Shown here: positions 33,427 through 43,537 of the stretch, piece by piece | Layout: each line of letters opens with the position of its first letter | Numbering within the stretch: position 1 is the stretch's first letter | Assembly: GCA_963082875.1 (NCBI GenBank) | Contig: OY720098.1 | Location: forward strand, 20,708,001-20,772,000 | Length of the DNA stretch: 64,000 bases | Direction: 5' to 3' | Source: Corella eumyota | Lineage: Eukaryota; Chordata; Ascidiacea; Phlebobranchia; Corellidae | Program-made: the position numbers and the translations under genes | The notes under the pieces: model-generated | Databases searched by the model: none | Told to the model about the DNA's origin: nothing | What the model saw: only the letters and a program-made list of their open reading frames with translations

Positions 33427-34554
33427 ATGAATGCAACATTGGAAACGATGCAAGAGAATGGGACAAATTTAATGAAACGTGCGATTCAAACCCCGGGTTG
33501 GATTATCAGCGAGATTTTTATTTTACTTTTTATCACAACAACGATCTGGTTCTCGATCAGCATGGCAGTTTACGTTTACAAAACCGGAAAATGGAAGTTT
33601 GAAAAAAGGGATTTCACAGGAGGACAAGTGTTATTAGCGGCAGCAAGCGTTGGTCCCGTGACTTTTATTCGGTTTGTGTTGACACAATCAGTTTTATTAG
33701 TTGGCTACGGACAAAACTCGAAAAACAATCAGATCTGTGAAGTTCTCGAAGATTCGTCGATATTTTTATTCGCAATTTCTCTCATTCCAACTTACTTATA
33801 CTTATGGCTACGTCAACGTACTTTTTACTTACAACCTTCCTTGGCAAAACTATATACTAAAACAGTTAAAATTATAAGCTGGGGTTGTGGTACTTTTATG
33901 CTTATCAGTGGGATTATTGTAGCTGTTTTGTTTATTTACCCGCACGCTTATCAAGCATCGAACTGGGGTTGTATCCTACGATCTGGGATCGAAGAGGATG
34001 TCTTACCTTTTTTTATGACAACCCTAACGTTGCTCATATCTCAGTTTACTCTTGTTGGGTTGTTCGTTTATCCTCTAATCATCCACCGTAAAGTCCAGGT
34101 TACCATGTTGAAGCAAATACCGGAAGTCCATGTGGTCGAATGCTCAAATAACTCGACCGCAACAAGCAACAACAATAAAACCAACAAAGCCAAAATATCC
34201 TCATCACATTCTTTAAACCATCATGACGTCACTGATACCCACTATGTTACGTCAAACAGCATATCATCAAGTGTAATGGGAACTTTTAAGAAAATAAAAC
34301 CGATGATAAAACACACGCAAGGTGGGGACAGAGTGCTCAATGCGATCAAGCGATCTGTCGTATGTTCAGTTGTTTGTATATTAAGCGACATAACCGCTGC
34401 TGCTACTTTAACTTTTATATTACCACGTAACACACCGAAGGGTATTACAAATGCTGTTTATGATTTTAGCTTGTATGTTAATATATTAAGCGTTATCTTT
34501 TCGTTTGAGAACTATAAAAAAATCTTTACTGCGCTCTGCGCTTTTAAAAAATAA
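33427..34554 (+). CDS. Orphan seven-transmembrane receptor-like protein, copy 4
   Basis: 375 residues in one exon, same length as copy 1 and closest to copies 1 and 5. It has sequons at N2-A-T and N11-G-T, helix 1 with FITTTIWFSISMAVYVY, DFTGGQVLLAAA, C104 and C182 as the likely disulfide, YLWLRQRTFYLQPSL (125 onward), LVGLFVYPLIIHRKVQVT, and a third inner loop with asparagine runs and HTQGGDRVLNAIKRS. Helices 6 and 7 carry PRNTPKGITNAVYDFSLYVN and SFENYKKIFTALC. No defect is visible. The start at 33427 gives the N-terminus that aligns with the other copies (a methionine in another frame at 33396 does not). Confidence 0.86.
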   Translation: MNATLETMQENGTNLMKRAIQTPGWIISEIFILLFITTTIWFSISMAVYVYKTGKWKFEKRDFTGGQVLLAAASVGPVTFIRFVLTQSVLLVGYGQNSKNNQICEVLEDSSIFLFAISLIPTYLYLWLRQRTFYLQPSLAKLYTKTVKIISWGCGTFMLISGIIVAVLFIYPHAYQASNWGCILRSGIEEDVLPFFMTTLTLLISQFTLVGLFVYPLIIHRKVQVTMLKQIPEVHVVECSNNSTATSNNNKTNKAKISSSHSLNHHDVTDTHYVTSNSISSSVMGTFKKIKPMIKHTQGGDRVLNAIKRSVVCSVVCILSDITAAATLTFILPRNTPKGITNAVYDFSLYVNILSVIFSFENYKKIFTALCAFKK

Positions 34555-35238
34555 AATTCCTCCTTTAGTTGTTAGATTTATGCATTTTAACTTTAAAATA
34601 TTGTAAATACCGCTTTTATTTTAAAACTATGTTATAAACAGAATTAATATCAGCATAATTGAATATTTTTACATTAATTATATTTTTTGTTTAAAATTTG
34701 ATTTCTATTTTCTGTATATTTTAGCATGTAATTTAAAATTGCCAGCATCAATAAAGATATAAAAATAAATTATCCTTAATTATAATCTTATTTTGATGTT
34801 ATTTTGGGTTTGTTTTTCACGTTTGATTGATCATGCAACATCAGGTTAAGATTAAAATTATAATAACTTGCAAAATATGTTTTTAAAATCGCTTCCAACC
34901 AAAATTTCTTTAAAACTTTTCCCAACTTTTCAGAAAATTGTAAAGTCGTGAATTTTTTAAAATGTGAAAAATATAAAAGGACCGGTCACTTTATTTAACT
35001 TATTCGAATTAAAAAGTTAACATAGGTCGGGGTAAATGTTAATTAAAGGTGGACGGTTATAAGTTTTAGTAGCGCTAAAATTAAAATACATTAAACTATG
35101 GTCTAATTATAACCAACTTAACTTTACTTTTAAACCTTAATTAGATGAGGAAGTATTTGATCGATCGTTGTAGTTAATAAACAATTTAATGTGTTTGTTT
35201 GTTCAGGTTTTCATTTATATATTATATAGAAAGTAAAC
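34555..35238. other. Spacer between 7TM copies 4 and 5
   Basis: AT-rich, without gene or dispersed repeat. A poly(A) signal lies at 34750-34755. A pyrimidine-rich gtgtttgtttgttcag ends at 35206, 32 bases before the copy 5 start codon, and looks like a splice acceptor. Confidence 0.5.
34750..34755 (+). terminator. Poly(A) signal AATAAA after 7TM copy 4
   Basis: AATAAA about 195 bases after the stop codon. Plausible 3' end for copy 4. Confidence 0.45.
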
Positions 35239-36378
35239 ATGAACAGCACAGAATTGATGTCGACTGGGCTTTCAAACTCAACTGTATCCAATAATACTGT
35301 AAATAATCGAGCAATCGCGGTACGACAATTTGATTGGATCATAAGCGAAGTGTTTGATCTTTTCTTTATTGTGACAACAATTTGGTTTTCAGTCTGCATG
35401 ATAGCTTACGTTTACAAATCTGGAAAATGGAAGTTAAGGAAAAATGACTTCACAGGAGGACAGGTGTTACTATTTGCGGCAGCCACAGGACCTCTTACTC
35501 TACCCAGATATATCTTAACTCAAACTGTTTTATTTATTGGCTACAACCCGAGTCCGTTGGAAGATTATTATTGTGAATATGTTGAAGATGCATCGATTAT
35601 ATTATTCGGGGTATCTTTAATCCCAACTTACATCTATCTATGGTTCAGACAGCGAACTTTCTATCTTCAACCTTCATTAAAGGATTTGTACACCCCGCTT
35701 GTGAAGGTTTTAAACTGGGGAAGCGGGTTCTTTATGGCAGCGAGTTGGGTTTGCGTCGCCGTTCTTTTCGTTTACCCAAACGCTTACAGGTCCTCCCCAA
35801 CCGGTTGTATTCTACGATTAGAGCTTCAGGAAGATGTTGTGCCTTATTACGTCACAGTCACCACCCTTCTTACGTCACAATCGGTATTAGTTGGATTGTT
35901 TATTTATCCATTGTTTGTTCACAGAAGAGTCCAAGTCACTAAATTCCAGAAAACTCCGATGAAGCAAAATAACGAAATGTCGACAACAAACATAAGCCAT
36001 GAATCCGGCAAAACCATGGAAACACAGCTAAATACGTCACCAAGTAATGACATCACGGAGCAGAAAATGTCGGTAAGTGACGCAACTACACCGCGTCAGT
36101 CAACATCGGATACCGAAACAAAGAAACCAAGGTTAAGGAAGAAATCTGGAAGCACAGACAGGGTGTTTAAAGCAATACAAAGGTCTGTCGTATGCGCAGT
36201 TGTTTGTGTATTGAGCGACGTTGCTGCTTTCATTGCCTTGACTTTTATATTACCACGAAGTACACCAAAAGGAATAACCAATGTTGTTTATGATTTTAGT
36301 TTGTGGGTCAATATTTTGAGCGTCATTTTCTCGTTTGAAACGTACAGGAAAATATTCACAGCGCCATGCTCAAAATAA
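35239..36378 (+). CDS. Orphan seven-transmembrane receptor-like protein, copy 5
   Basis: 379 residues in one exon. Its N-terminal outer segment is longer and has several sequons (N2-S-T, N12-S-T, N18-N-T). Helix 1 has FFIVTTIWFSVCMIAYVY, then DFTGGQVLL, GPLTLPRYILTQ, C112 and C190 as the disulfide candidate, YLWFRQRTFYLQPSL (133 onward), LVGLFIYPLFVHRRVQVT, a Lys/Ser/Thr-rich third loop with TDRVFKAIQRS, and helix 7 with YDFSLWVNILSVIFSFETY. It ends KIFTAPCSK, like copy 1. The family clearly groups copies 1, 4 and 5 together. Intact and presumably expressed; ligand and signalling partner unknown. Confidence 0.86.
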   Translation: MNSTELMSTGLSNSTVSNNTVNNRAIAVRQFDWIISEVFDLFFIVTTIWFSVCMIAYVYKSGKWKLRKNDFTGGQVLLFAAATGPLTLPRYILTQTVLFIGYNPSPLEDYYCEYVEDASIILFGVSLIPTYIYLWFRQRTFYLQPSLKDLYTPLVKVLNWGSGFFMAASWVCVAVLFVYPNAYRSSPTGCILRLELQEDVVPYYVTVTTLLTSQSVLVGLFIYPLFVHRRVQVTKFQKTPMKQNNEMSTTNISHESGKTMETQLNTSPSNDITEQKMSVSDATTPRQSTSDTETKKPRLRKKSGSTDRVFKAIQRSVVCAVVCVLSDVAAFIALTFILPRSTPKGITNVVYDFSLWVNILSVIFSFETYRKIFTAPCSK

Positions 36379-36496
36379 CAATTTATCAATTTTTATAAAA
36401 TAATTAAAATATTTTGTTTAAGGAATAGCATGGAAAATTTCTTTTTTCTTTCTCTTCATGTTAATATTTTTGTGTATCAAATTATGATGTCACCTA

Positions 36497-36519
36497 CACG
36501 TGACCTTTTTGTGACGTCA
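36497..36519. promoter_or_regulatory. E-box plus CRE-like pair downstream of 7TM copy 5
   Basis: CACGTG at 36497-36502 and TGACGTCA at 36512-36519, separated by 9 bases, inside an imperfect local repeat (cgtgacctttt and cgtgacttttc). It mirrors the pair at 32589-32610. Function unproven. Confidence 0.35.
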
Positions 36520-36867
36520 TATCTACGTGACTTTTCTCCACACGTTCTTCCGTTCAACATTCGAAGTTCGTGTTAATTGTTTAAAAATAATCTAACATTG
36601 TTAAGTTATTATTATTCTTATGACGTAACAATGTCTATTTAAAGCTTTGCTTGTACCTAATATAATAAAATCACGAAATAAGTTGCACCAAATTAAAACA
36701 GGAAGTGACGTCATTATCCGGTTTACGAACAACGTCACAATCATGATTATTAATAGAGGATATTAAAAATATGGAAATGAGTAAATCGTTATTTTCTTGC
36801 AGCATCATTTTGCTTTTTAAACACGTCATAATATAACATGTAGAGTCGAACAAATTATATATATTTT

Positions 36868-37136
36868 TATATTTATTTATCCTCGATGTGGGGAGGTCAA
36901 CTTCACAACCGAAGCATAAAATAACATTTGTTACCCTGATCCAGTCTCAAGTTGGCTATGTTAGTTTAAGATGTTATTGATTATAATTGTCCGGTAATAA
37001 TTAAGTGCTGGCTCAATAAAAGTTTGTATCATTTGCAGTCCCTTACTCAAAGACACTACAACGTGGAAGCAGTGAGGATCGAACCAAAGACCTCATGTAG
37101 TAAAGCGAAGTATTTCGACCACTACACCATGATGGG
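36868..37136 (-). repeat. tRNA-derived SINE (family B), near full length
   Basis: Reverse copy of about 269 bp: tail complement tttatttatcctcgatgtgg, then catttgttaccctgatccag, gattataattgtccggtaat, gtgctggctcaataaaagtt, cagtcccttactcaaagaca, and the head complement ggatcgaaccaaagacctca with ttcgaccactacaccatgat. Both pol III boxes are recognisable. Confidence 0.82.
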
Positions 37137-37377
37137 ATTTTAAACATTTATTAATAAGATATTATTACCCATTTATTTAACATTTTACAAGTTATTATTT
37201 AATTTTATATGATTTAAAACAGCCATAATCCGACAACCGCAAATCCATTTGCGCGTAAAATTACCAAAATTAAAATTCCGCCAAAATAATTGCTTGGCAA
37301 CTCTGAAAGCACTAGCAACAGATGAAACTTTAACTTGCAATTATTGAACGCAGATAAACCCTCTAGAAAAGATTAAA

Positions 37378-40301
37378 ATGAGTGGCAAAAACGGGTATAC
37401 TGAGTGTTGTATGAATGGTATTAATAATTCACCAAAACAAAACGGTTATTTAAATGAAAATAGGGGCGAAATTTCCCCAATTTCAAACAGAATAGCTGAG
37501 GAACAAAACCGATCTTTAAAACCTCTTAAAGAAGATTTAGCTGACTGGATAAGTAAATTAACAGGTAAATTTATAACTTTTTGGTAATTTAACTTTTTTA
37601 AATTGCGTGGTTATGATTATAGTTTGCTAACTTTTTAAATTGTGATTGTTCTATGTAAAATAAAATAATTTTTGTGATTGTTTTAAATTAAATTTATGAT
37701 TTCTGTATCGTGTTTTGTCTTTATTATAATTTTTTTCTTATAATTTACGTTTACAAAAGCACACTGCTGCATACACAGCAAAGTTCACATTACTATTAAA
37801 CAAATTAAATATATTTTAAATTTACAGGTAAAAATATATTAGCGGACAAATTGTTAGATGAACTACAAACTGGTGCCTTATTATGTGAACTTGCAAATAT
37901 AATTTGCACAAAAGTTTTTAAAGAAGAAGAAAGCCCAAATGTAAATTACCAACGCAGACGACCAAAATCAGCTTATATTAAATCAAATCACCAAACCAAT
38001 CATTTAACACAACAACATAGATCAATTTCAGTTCAAGGATATACAAAAACAGGTTCATAAACTAATGATATATCTGTTTAACCCATTGTATAAGATACCA
38101 AATATTGTAATATTTTGTGGATTTTATAAGTGTCAATAAACAATAAGTCAAGTTTTGGTCATAAAACTGAATCATTTTAACTTTACATTTTAACAAAAAA
38201 TTTGAGTCTGTAAAATTTTAAGATATAATGTGAAAACCCTTAAACATACCAAGTTTCATAAGCTATCTAAATGATGTGTTAAACAGAACTCCCACTTAAT
38301 TCATACAATTTAGTTATTTATATTTTCACTAACTAATAAATCTCAACTAAACATATGTTACTAGGTTTAAAGTTGCCTGACCCACCAAGATACAGAAGCA
38401 AGGCCCAACCAGGTTCATTTCTTGCTCGAGATAATGCTGCCAACTTTATTGAATGGTGCAAGAAGTTGGGAGTGGATGAATCTTGTATGTTTGAATCTGA
38501 GGGACTAGGTAGGATTGTAATTAAGTTGGATACTTACATATTGGTGTATATTAAAAGTGTATTTTCCTTACCAAAGCATAGTACAAACATAAATAACATA
38601 TTGTAACTCAAAAGGTCATAATAAATATTTCAAAGCAAAATTGTTTGGTAATTCAAAAATTGTATATCAACTTTCAAAAGTTATATATTTATCAGGATAT
38701 ATGATTTTTTTGAATTAAATAGGTTGCTAGATTTCACAATGTATAAGAATTTGTTTCAAATCCTCGAGAAATGTTTTTAGTTTAAACTTTAACTTTTGTT
38801 TGAGGCTTTTAAATAAAACCTGGCCCTCCCATTTTTCTTTGTTTAGCTTAAGATTTAAAGGATATCAAAATATTTACATTATATAAGGTGTGGATTATAA
38901 ACCTTTTGAGATATCTATTATTTACTTTAATCATAGACTTGTTTATGGACTTTTACAATGGTCTTATAAGAAAAAACATGCCATATTTAATAACTAAATT
39001 GGATTTTTTTTTAGTTTTACAAAAACAACCACGAAATATAATTTTATGTCTACTTGAAGTAGCAAGAAAAAGTACAAGGTAATGTTTGTCTTACAATAAA
39101 TTAAATTACAAAATTCTCCGATATTTAATAATGGTATAAATAATATTATAAAATTAACTAAGTATCTTGAGAATTTAAAATTATGTTAAATTAATTACTT
39201 TTTAATTAATCCAAATTAAAGACTCGGTGTAATTGTAAAAGGCCAAATTTTTTTTTACTAAAACTTAAAATTAGTTAACTTTTTAGATTGGGCATCCCAG
39301 CTCCTGAGTTGATCCGATTAGAAGAGGAGTTAGAAAGAGAAGAGATGATTTTCGGAAGTTTGGATCAACAGGAGGCTTCATCTTTAACTATGCAACCTCC
39401 GCTTTCAATCAATATCAAGTCAAGGAAAAAGGTCGGATAATGGTTTACTTTTTTTAACAACATTTTCAGTTATATAATATAATAGAACACCTGCCCTACA
39501 AGCTAGCTGTATTATTACTCAGAATGAGTTTTTTTTATTGCCTGTAGTAATGTTGTCTTTTAAATGTAATGAAGGACAAATTTAAAAAAGCAGTTAAATA
39601 TAACTATAATTCAAATTGTACCCCAATATAACAAGTTGTTTTGAACAGGTTTTAAAACTAGATGATGCAGTCCATAAAGTTGTGGATGGACCTCCATTTG
39701 AAGGTCAGGTTGATATTGTGAGGGTTGGGGAAGGAAGGTACAGAATAGAAGGAAAACTGCTCTTTGTTAGGGTAAGATAGTAGAACTTTATCTTGGTACA
39801 AACCAAGTAAATAATACGTTCTCTTTTAAAACAAAATTTTTTGTAAACAAATTTTACACTGTATACAGAAATGTATAATAATGTTAACACACTATATCCA
39901 GGGTTACTTCACCAAAATATAGGGTCATATTAATAGTTACCACATACTCAATTAATAGATTATTGATAGACCAACTTTACAGCCAACTAAAATTTTACCA
40001 ACAATTTAAATAACAGTGAACTTAACTTGTTTTAAATTTTTAGATGCTTCGTGGTCACCATGTGATGGTAAGGGTAGGTGGGGGTTGGGACACCCTCCAA
40101 AACTACATTTTAACCCATGACCCCACCAGGTTCATTCCCCACACCCCACCCAAAGCAAACAGGCCCCTGTTCACTTCTATAAACAATACTCCTGATATTA
40201 CTAATATGGCAATGAAGGCACTTAAACAAAACAAAGATTATTTTGTACCAATCACAGGCAGATATTACTCTGCTAAAGGGACGAGGAGATTATTAAATTA
40301 A
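37378..40301 (+). CDS. GAS2: GAS2 family actin/microtubule linker (CH and GAR domains)
   Basis: Seven exons: 37378-37564, 37828-38052, 38365-38508, 39015-39078, 39287-39431, 39649-39771 and 40044-40301. They sum to 1,146 bases (381 residues) with all phases consistent. The calponin-homology domain begins [21 protein letters not shown] and carries [31 protein letters not shown] and [20 protein letters not shown]. The GAS2-related (GAR) domain follows with [35 protein letters not shown] and [19 protein letters not shown]. Only one CH domain and a short tail are present, so it is GAS2 rather than a spectraplakin or a long GAS2L protein. GAS2 binds actin through CH and microtubules through GAR. 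Compared with vertebrate GAS2 (about 313 residues), an extra basic stretch sits inside the CH region in exon 2. Confidence 0.93.
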
Positions 40302-41028
40302 TTAACATTGTTAAACTTATATTTTATTCGCCATTTTTTATATTTTGTGTAAAGTTAAAAATTTTAGTGTTCTATAACAGTTCTATAATTTGACTGCATC
40401 AATTCATTTTCAATAGTTCCATGTTTTTACTGATAATTTTAAGCTATTGTGCACTGTTTTTTTTACATTGTTCAAAACAATTGTGCCCAATAATTGGTGC
40501 CTTTTGAAGTACTAGTTTTTACCAAATTGACCTTTCTTTAACACTGTCAGACAATAAATTGGACTTTAAAAGTTTCAGTAGAATTGAATTGATATTAGCC
40601 CAGAATAATGCAAGAAGTAGATGATCAAGAATTTAGAAATTATTTTGATGAATAAAGTTTTGGTTTTGTTGCAAGAAAGTTTTAAATTTTACTTTTCATA
40701 GACTGCCAAGCAAAGTTTTTTATAGCAGCACAGCAATAAGGGTGATAGGTTAACTGAATAATGGCATCCCCTTCACAGATACAGTGACAGATTCTCTTTT
40801 GGAAAAAACATAGAGAAGTACGAGAAGATAATATTGATAATGGCGTATTGCTTAACCTGTTTACTAAAGTTAAATGTTAAAAATTAAAAAAGGAAAAAAT
40901 TTGGAACTTTAGTAAATTCCTCTGGATGCAGCTTTTTGAAACGTGAATAAAACTCAGCTTAAGGCAAACAAGTAAGTTAAACCTCCAGCCTAAGGTGCCA
41001 CTTCATGAATGAACTTAAAACAAATTTG
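40302..41028. other. Convergent 3' flanks of GAS2 and DR1
   Basis: The two genes end tail to tail here. AATAAA at 40651-40656 (gatgaataaagttttgg) is the likely GAS2 cleavage signal, giving a 3' UTR of about 370 bases. The rest should be DR1 3' UTR. No repeat or extra gene found. Confidence 0.5.
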
Positions 41029-42435
41029 TTAAGAACCAGAAGGGCCAGGTGGTGGCGCACTTCCCTCTTTTGCCATCTCCATTTGATGTTGTAACCATTC
41101 CTGTTGCTCCTGTTCTAACTGTTGTTGGCGAGCCTTAAGATGTGTTAAATTTAATTAAAAATTCTAAATAGTTTCAGTTTTTATTAATAAGATTGAATTA
41201 CAACCATAAGCTTAAGTAAAAGTTTATTTTTTGTCAAGGTTTATAATAAATTATAGGTTTACATGAAACAGTAAATATATTCTTAAACAAAATAATTTTT
41301 ATTGGATCTTAAAATTTTTTCCTTTCCATAAAACTAAAACCTATCACCAAAACTTTATACAAATACTGCTTAATATGGTTAACTATTACGAATGCTAAAC
41401 ACAATATATGTTAAAACTAACTTGGGCAAAGAGTTCCTGCTGTTGTCGTAACAACTCCTCCTCTGGAATTCCTAGATTTTCCAATCTGCTACTACCCCTC
41501 CTCTTCTTTAAAGCGACATGTTTACATTCCTCCATAACCTCCCTGCATTCCTCCACGTAAGTATTAAACCCAAGGCTTTCTAGGGCTTTATATTTTAAGT
41601 ATTCAGATGTTTTAGTAAACTTAGTAAAATAAGTTTTAGTATAACTTAATATGTTCCTATTTTTATTAAAACAATTTTAAGCTACAAATATATAAAGTAT
41701 TTTGGATCTTTGTTTAAACAAAATCTAGGAATTGTATTTAGCTTTGGCTTTTTTTAAAATAATACCTAGTCTCGCAAAAAAACAAATTAATTGAATGTTA
41801 TCTTACCATCAATCACATGTTCTGGCATTATGGTTTTCTTGGTGTTTTTGTTGCAAATATCGTTAGATTCCGAGGCAACAAGATGAATAAATTCATTACA
41901 ACATGCAACAATTAATTCTCTTGCTTCATTGGACACTCTAACCTAGTATATTAATTACTGTTTTAGTTAATATTATTGACCTTTATTAAAATATAGATCT
42001 ACCAAATGTGGCAAGGCCTTCTTTAGACCCAAACATTAACATTTGTTACCCCAACCAAGTCTCGAGTTGCCTGTGGTAGTTTGGGATATTATAGATTATA
42101 ATTGCCCGGTAATTATGCTGCTGAATAAGTGCTGGCTCAGCAGGAGTTTATATTGTTTATAGCGCCTTACTCAAGAGCGCTAAAGCATGAGTGCAGTGGG
42201 GATTGAGGCCACGACCATATGTGTGGTGTTAGGTCCCTTAACCTTTGTTGATTAGGAAATATTAATTTTACAGTCTTGCCAACAATTCCAAAACTGTAAA
42301 ACCTAAATTTCTTAAGCAGTTAGGTCTTGGATTCATGCACACAGCTAATTATTAATTAATCACCTGTGGTAAAGTTTCTTTAATTAATTTGTTGATTGCA
42401 GCTCTTGGCAAATTTAAATCGTCTTCGTCGGACAT
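41029..42435 (-). CDS. DR1: Down-regulator of transcription 1 (NC2 beta)
   Basis: Four exons on the minus strand: 42364-42435, 41807-41942, 41422-41585 and 41029-41133, 477 bases or 158 residues. The histone fold is clear: DLNLPRAAINKLIKETLP, VRVSNEARELIVACCNEFIH, LVASESNDICNKNTKKTIMP, EHVIDALESLGF. Then come EECREVMEECKHVALKKRRG, SSRLENLGIPEEELLRQQQE and a Gln/Glu-rich tail with QEWLQ. NC2 beta pairs with NC2 alpha (DRAP1), binds the TBP-DNA complex and blocks TFIIA/TFIIB entry; in animals it is also an ATAC complex subunit. It lacks the acidic C-terminus of vertebrate DR1 (176 residues). A SINE sits in intron 1. Confidence 0.95.
42028..42240 (-). repeat. tRNA-derived SINE (family B) in DR1 intron 1
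   Basis: Reverse copy with cattaacatttgttacccca, gtctcgagttgcctgtggta, gattataattgcccggtaat, gtgctggctcagcaggagtt and tagcgccttactcaagagcg, then a head complement (gggattgaggccacgaccat) that stops early. Lies between DR1 exons 1 and 2, in the same orientation as the gene. Confidence 0.82.
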
Positions 42436-43537
42436 CTTGAATATTTTTATTCAAAAAAAATAATAATGTCAGTTATGCCTTACCAATACTTCAATATCTA
42501 CACGGAAATATCTTTTCTATGGATTTTATTTATAATATGGTTCGCATTTTACAAATATTTTGTATGACTTGCTACAATTACTCTTTGTTATTATTGTACA
42601 ACATGGCTCGTCTGAAAATGGAGGAATAGAAAATGAAAGATCGGAAAATGAGGGAACATAAAATTAAGGAACAGAAAATGGTGATACCGGAAAATGATTA
42701 AACTAGAACATACATGACCTCCTAATTTTAAACTAAAAATAATAATGATAAGGTTTAAACAACACCAACGCAGCATTACCTTTTGTGAATTTAACTACAT
42801 TAGAATATAGTTATATAACATGCAACCCGTTTATAACGAATTACTTGTCACAAAATAAACAACATCACAGCAACGATGCAGTTCACAATGTTACAGCTAC
42901 GCTGCAGTTTATAATTAATATTGCATAAAGCATCGAACATATTAATAAAAGGTATTCGCTAACATATATTCCAAAAAACAAAACCAAAGGTGTTTCGGCC
43001 AAAGCTAGATTTACTTATTTTATTTGAGTTGAAAGATGTTTTAGTATTTTAAAATTATTTAGGCATGAATACATTGAATTAGGTTTTAATATTCGTAAAA
43101 TTAAAACAAGAAGGAAAAAATCGGTGTAAGATATGTAAAACCCAACGACCCATATATAGGTTAGCAAACCAAAATTTTTTGAACGTTTTCTTGCATAACC
43201 GCATAGTTTGTCGTTAAGTTACGTTACATCACAAACTTTAATTAGGCTAAGGTTCTACCTACCTGTAACTTTAAAGTCTTATAAAAAAACTGTGATAAAT
43301 AATCCTCTATGTGGTTTACATAAAGTAGAAAAAATATATCGCAAAAACTACTTTATTGTATTGGGGTTTAAGCAGATTAGTTTTAATAATAGGTAAGACC
43401 AAGTTTTTGAATACAGGTTGACTGAATTTTACAGGCATGCTTTTGTAGCTAGGTTGTAGCAACAAAAAGAATTTAACCAACAATTTTATAAAGGTTGTTC
43501 AATATTTTCAGATAAAGTACTCAAGTAATTATTTAAA
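42436..43537. other. Spacer between DR1 and the GST pseudogene
   Basis: About 1.1 kb containing the shared 5' side of DR1 (minus) and the GST pseudogene (plus). It has a short 15-bp minisatellite at 42614-42700 and otherwise AT-rich sequence. Short open frames here show no recognisable protein. Confidence 0.5.
42614..42700. repeat. 15-bp minisatellite
   Basis: Units starting gaaaatg at 42614, 42629, 42644, (taaaatt) 42659, 42674 and about 42690, spaced 15 bases, with variable tails (gaggaata, aaagatcg, agggaaca). Lies about 180 bp upstream of DR1. Confidence 0.7.

Larger units (their letters stand above)
36379..37377. other. Spacer between the 7TM cluster and GAS2
   Basis: About 1 kb. Two CRE-like palindromes TGACGTCA lie at 36512-36519 and 36706-36713, the first 9 bases after a CACGTG at 36497-36502. 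AATAAA is at 36664-36669. A full-length tRNA-derived SINE fills 36868-37136. The GAS2 promoter should lie in the last 240 bp. Confidence 0.5.

Noticed and set aside
43208-43396. Plus-strand open frame of 62 residues upstream of the GST pseudogene
   Set aside because: No recognisable motif, AT-rich composition and no paralogue in the window.
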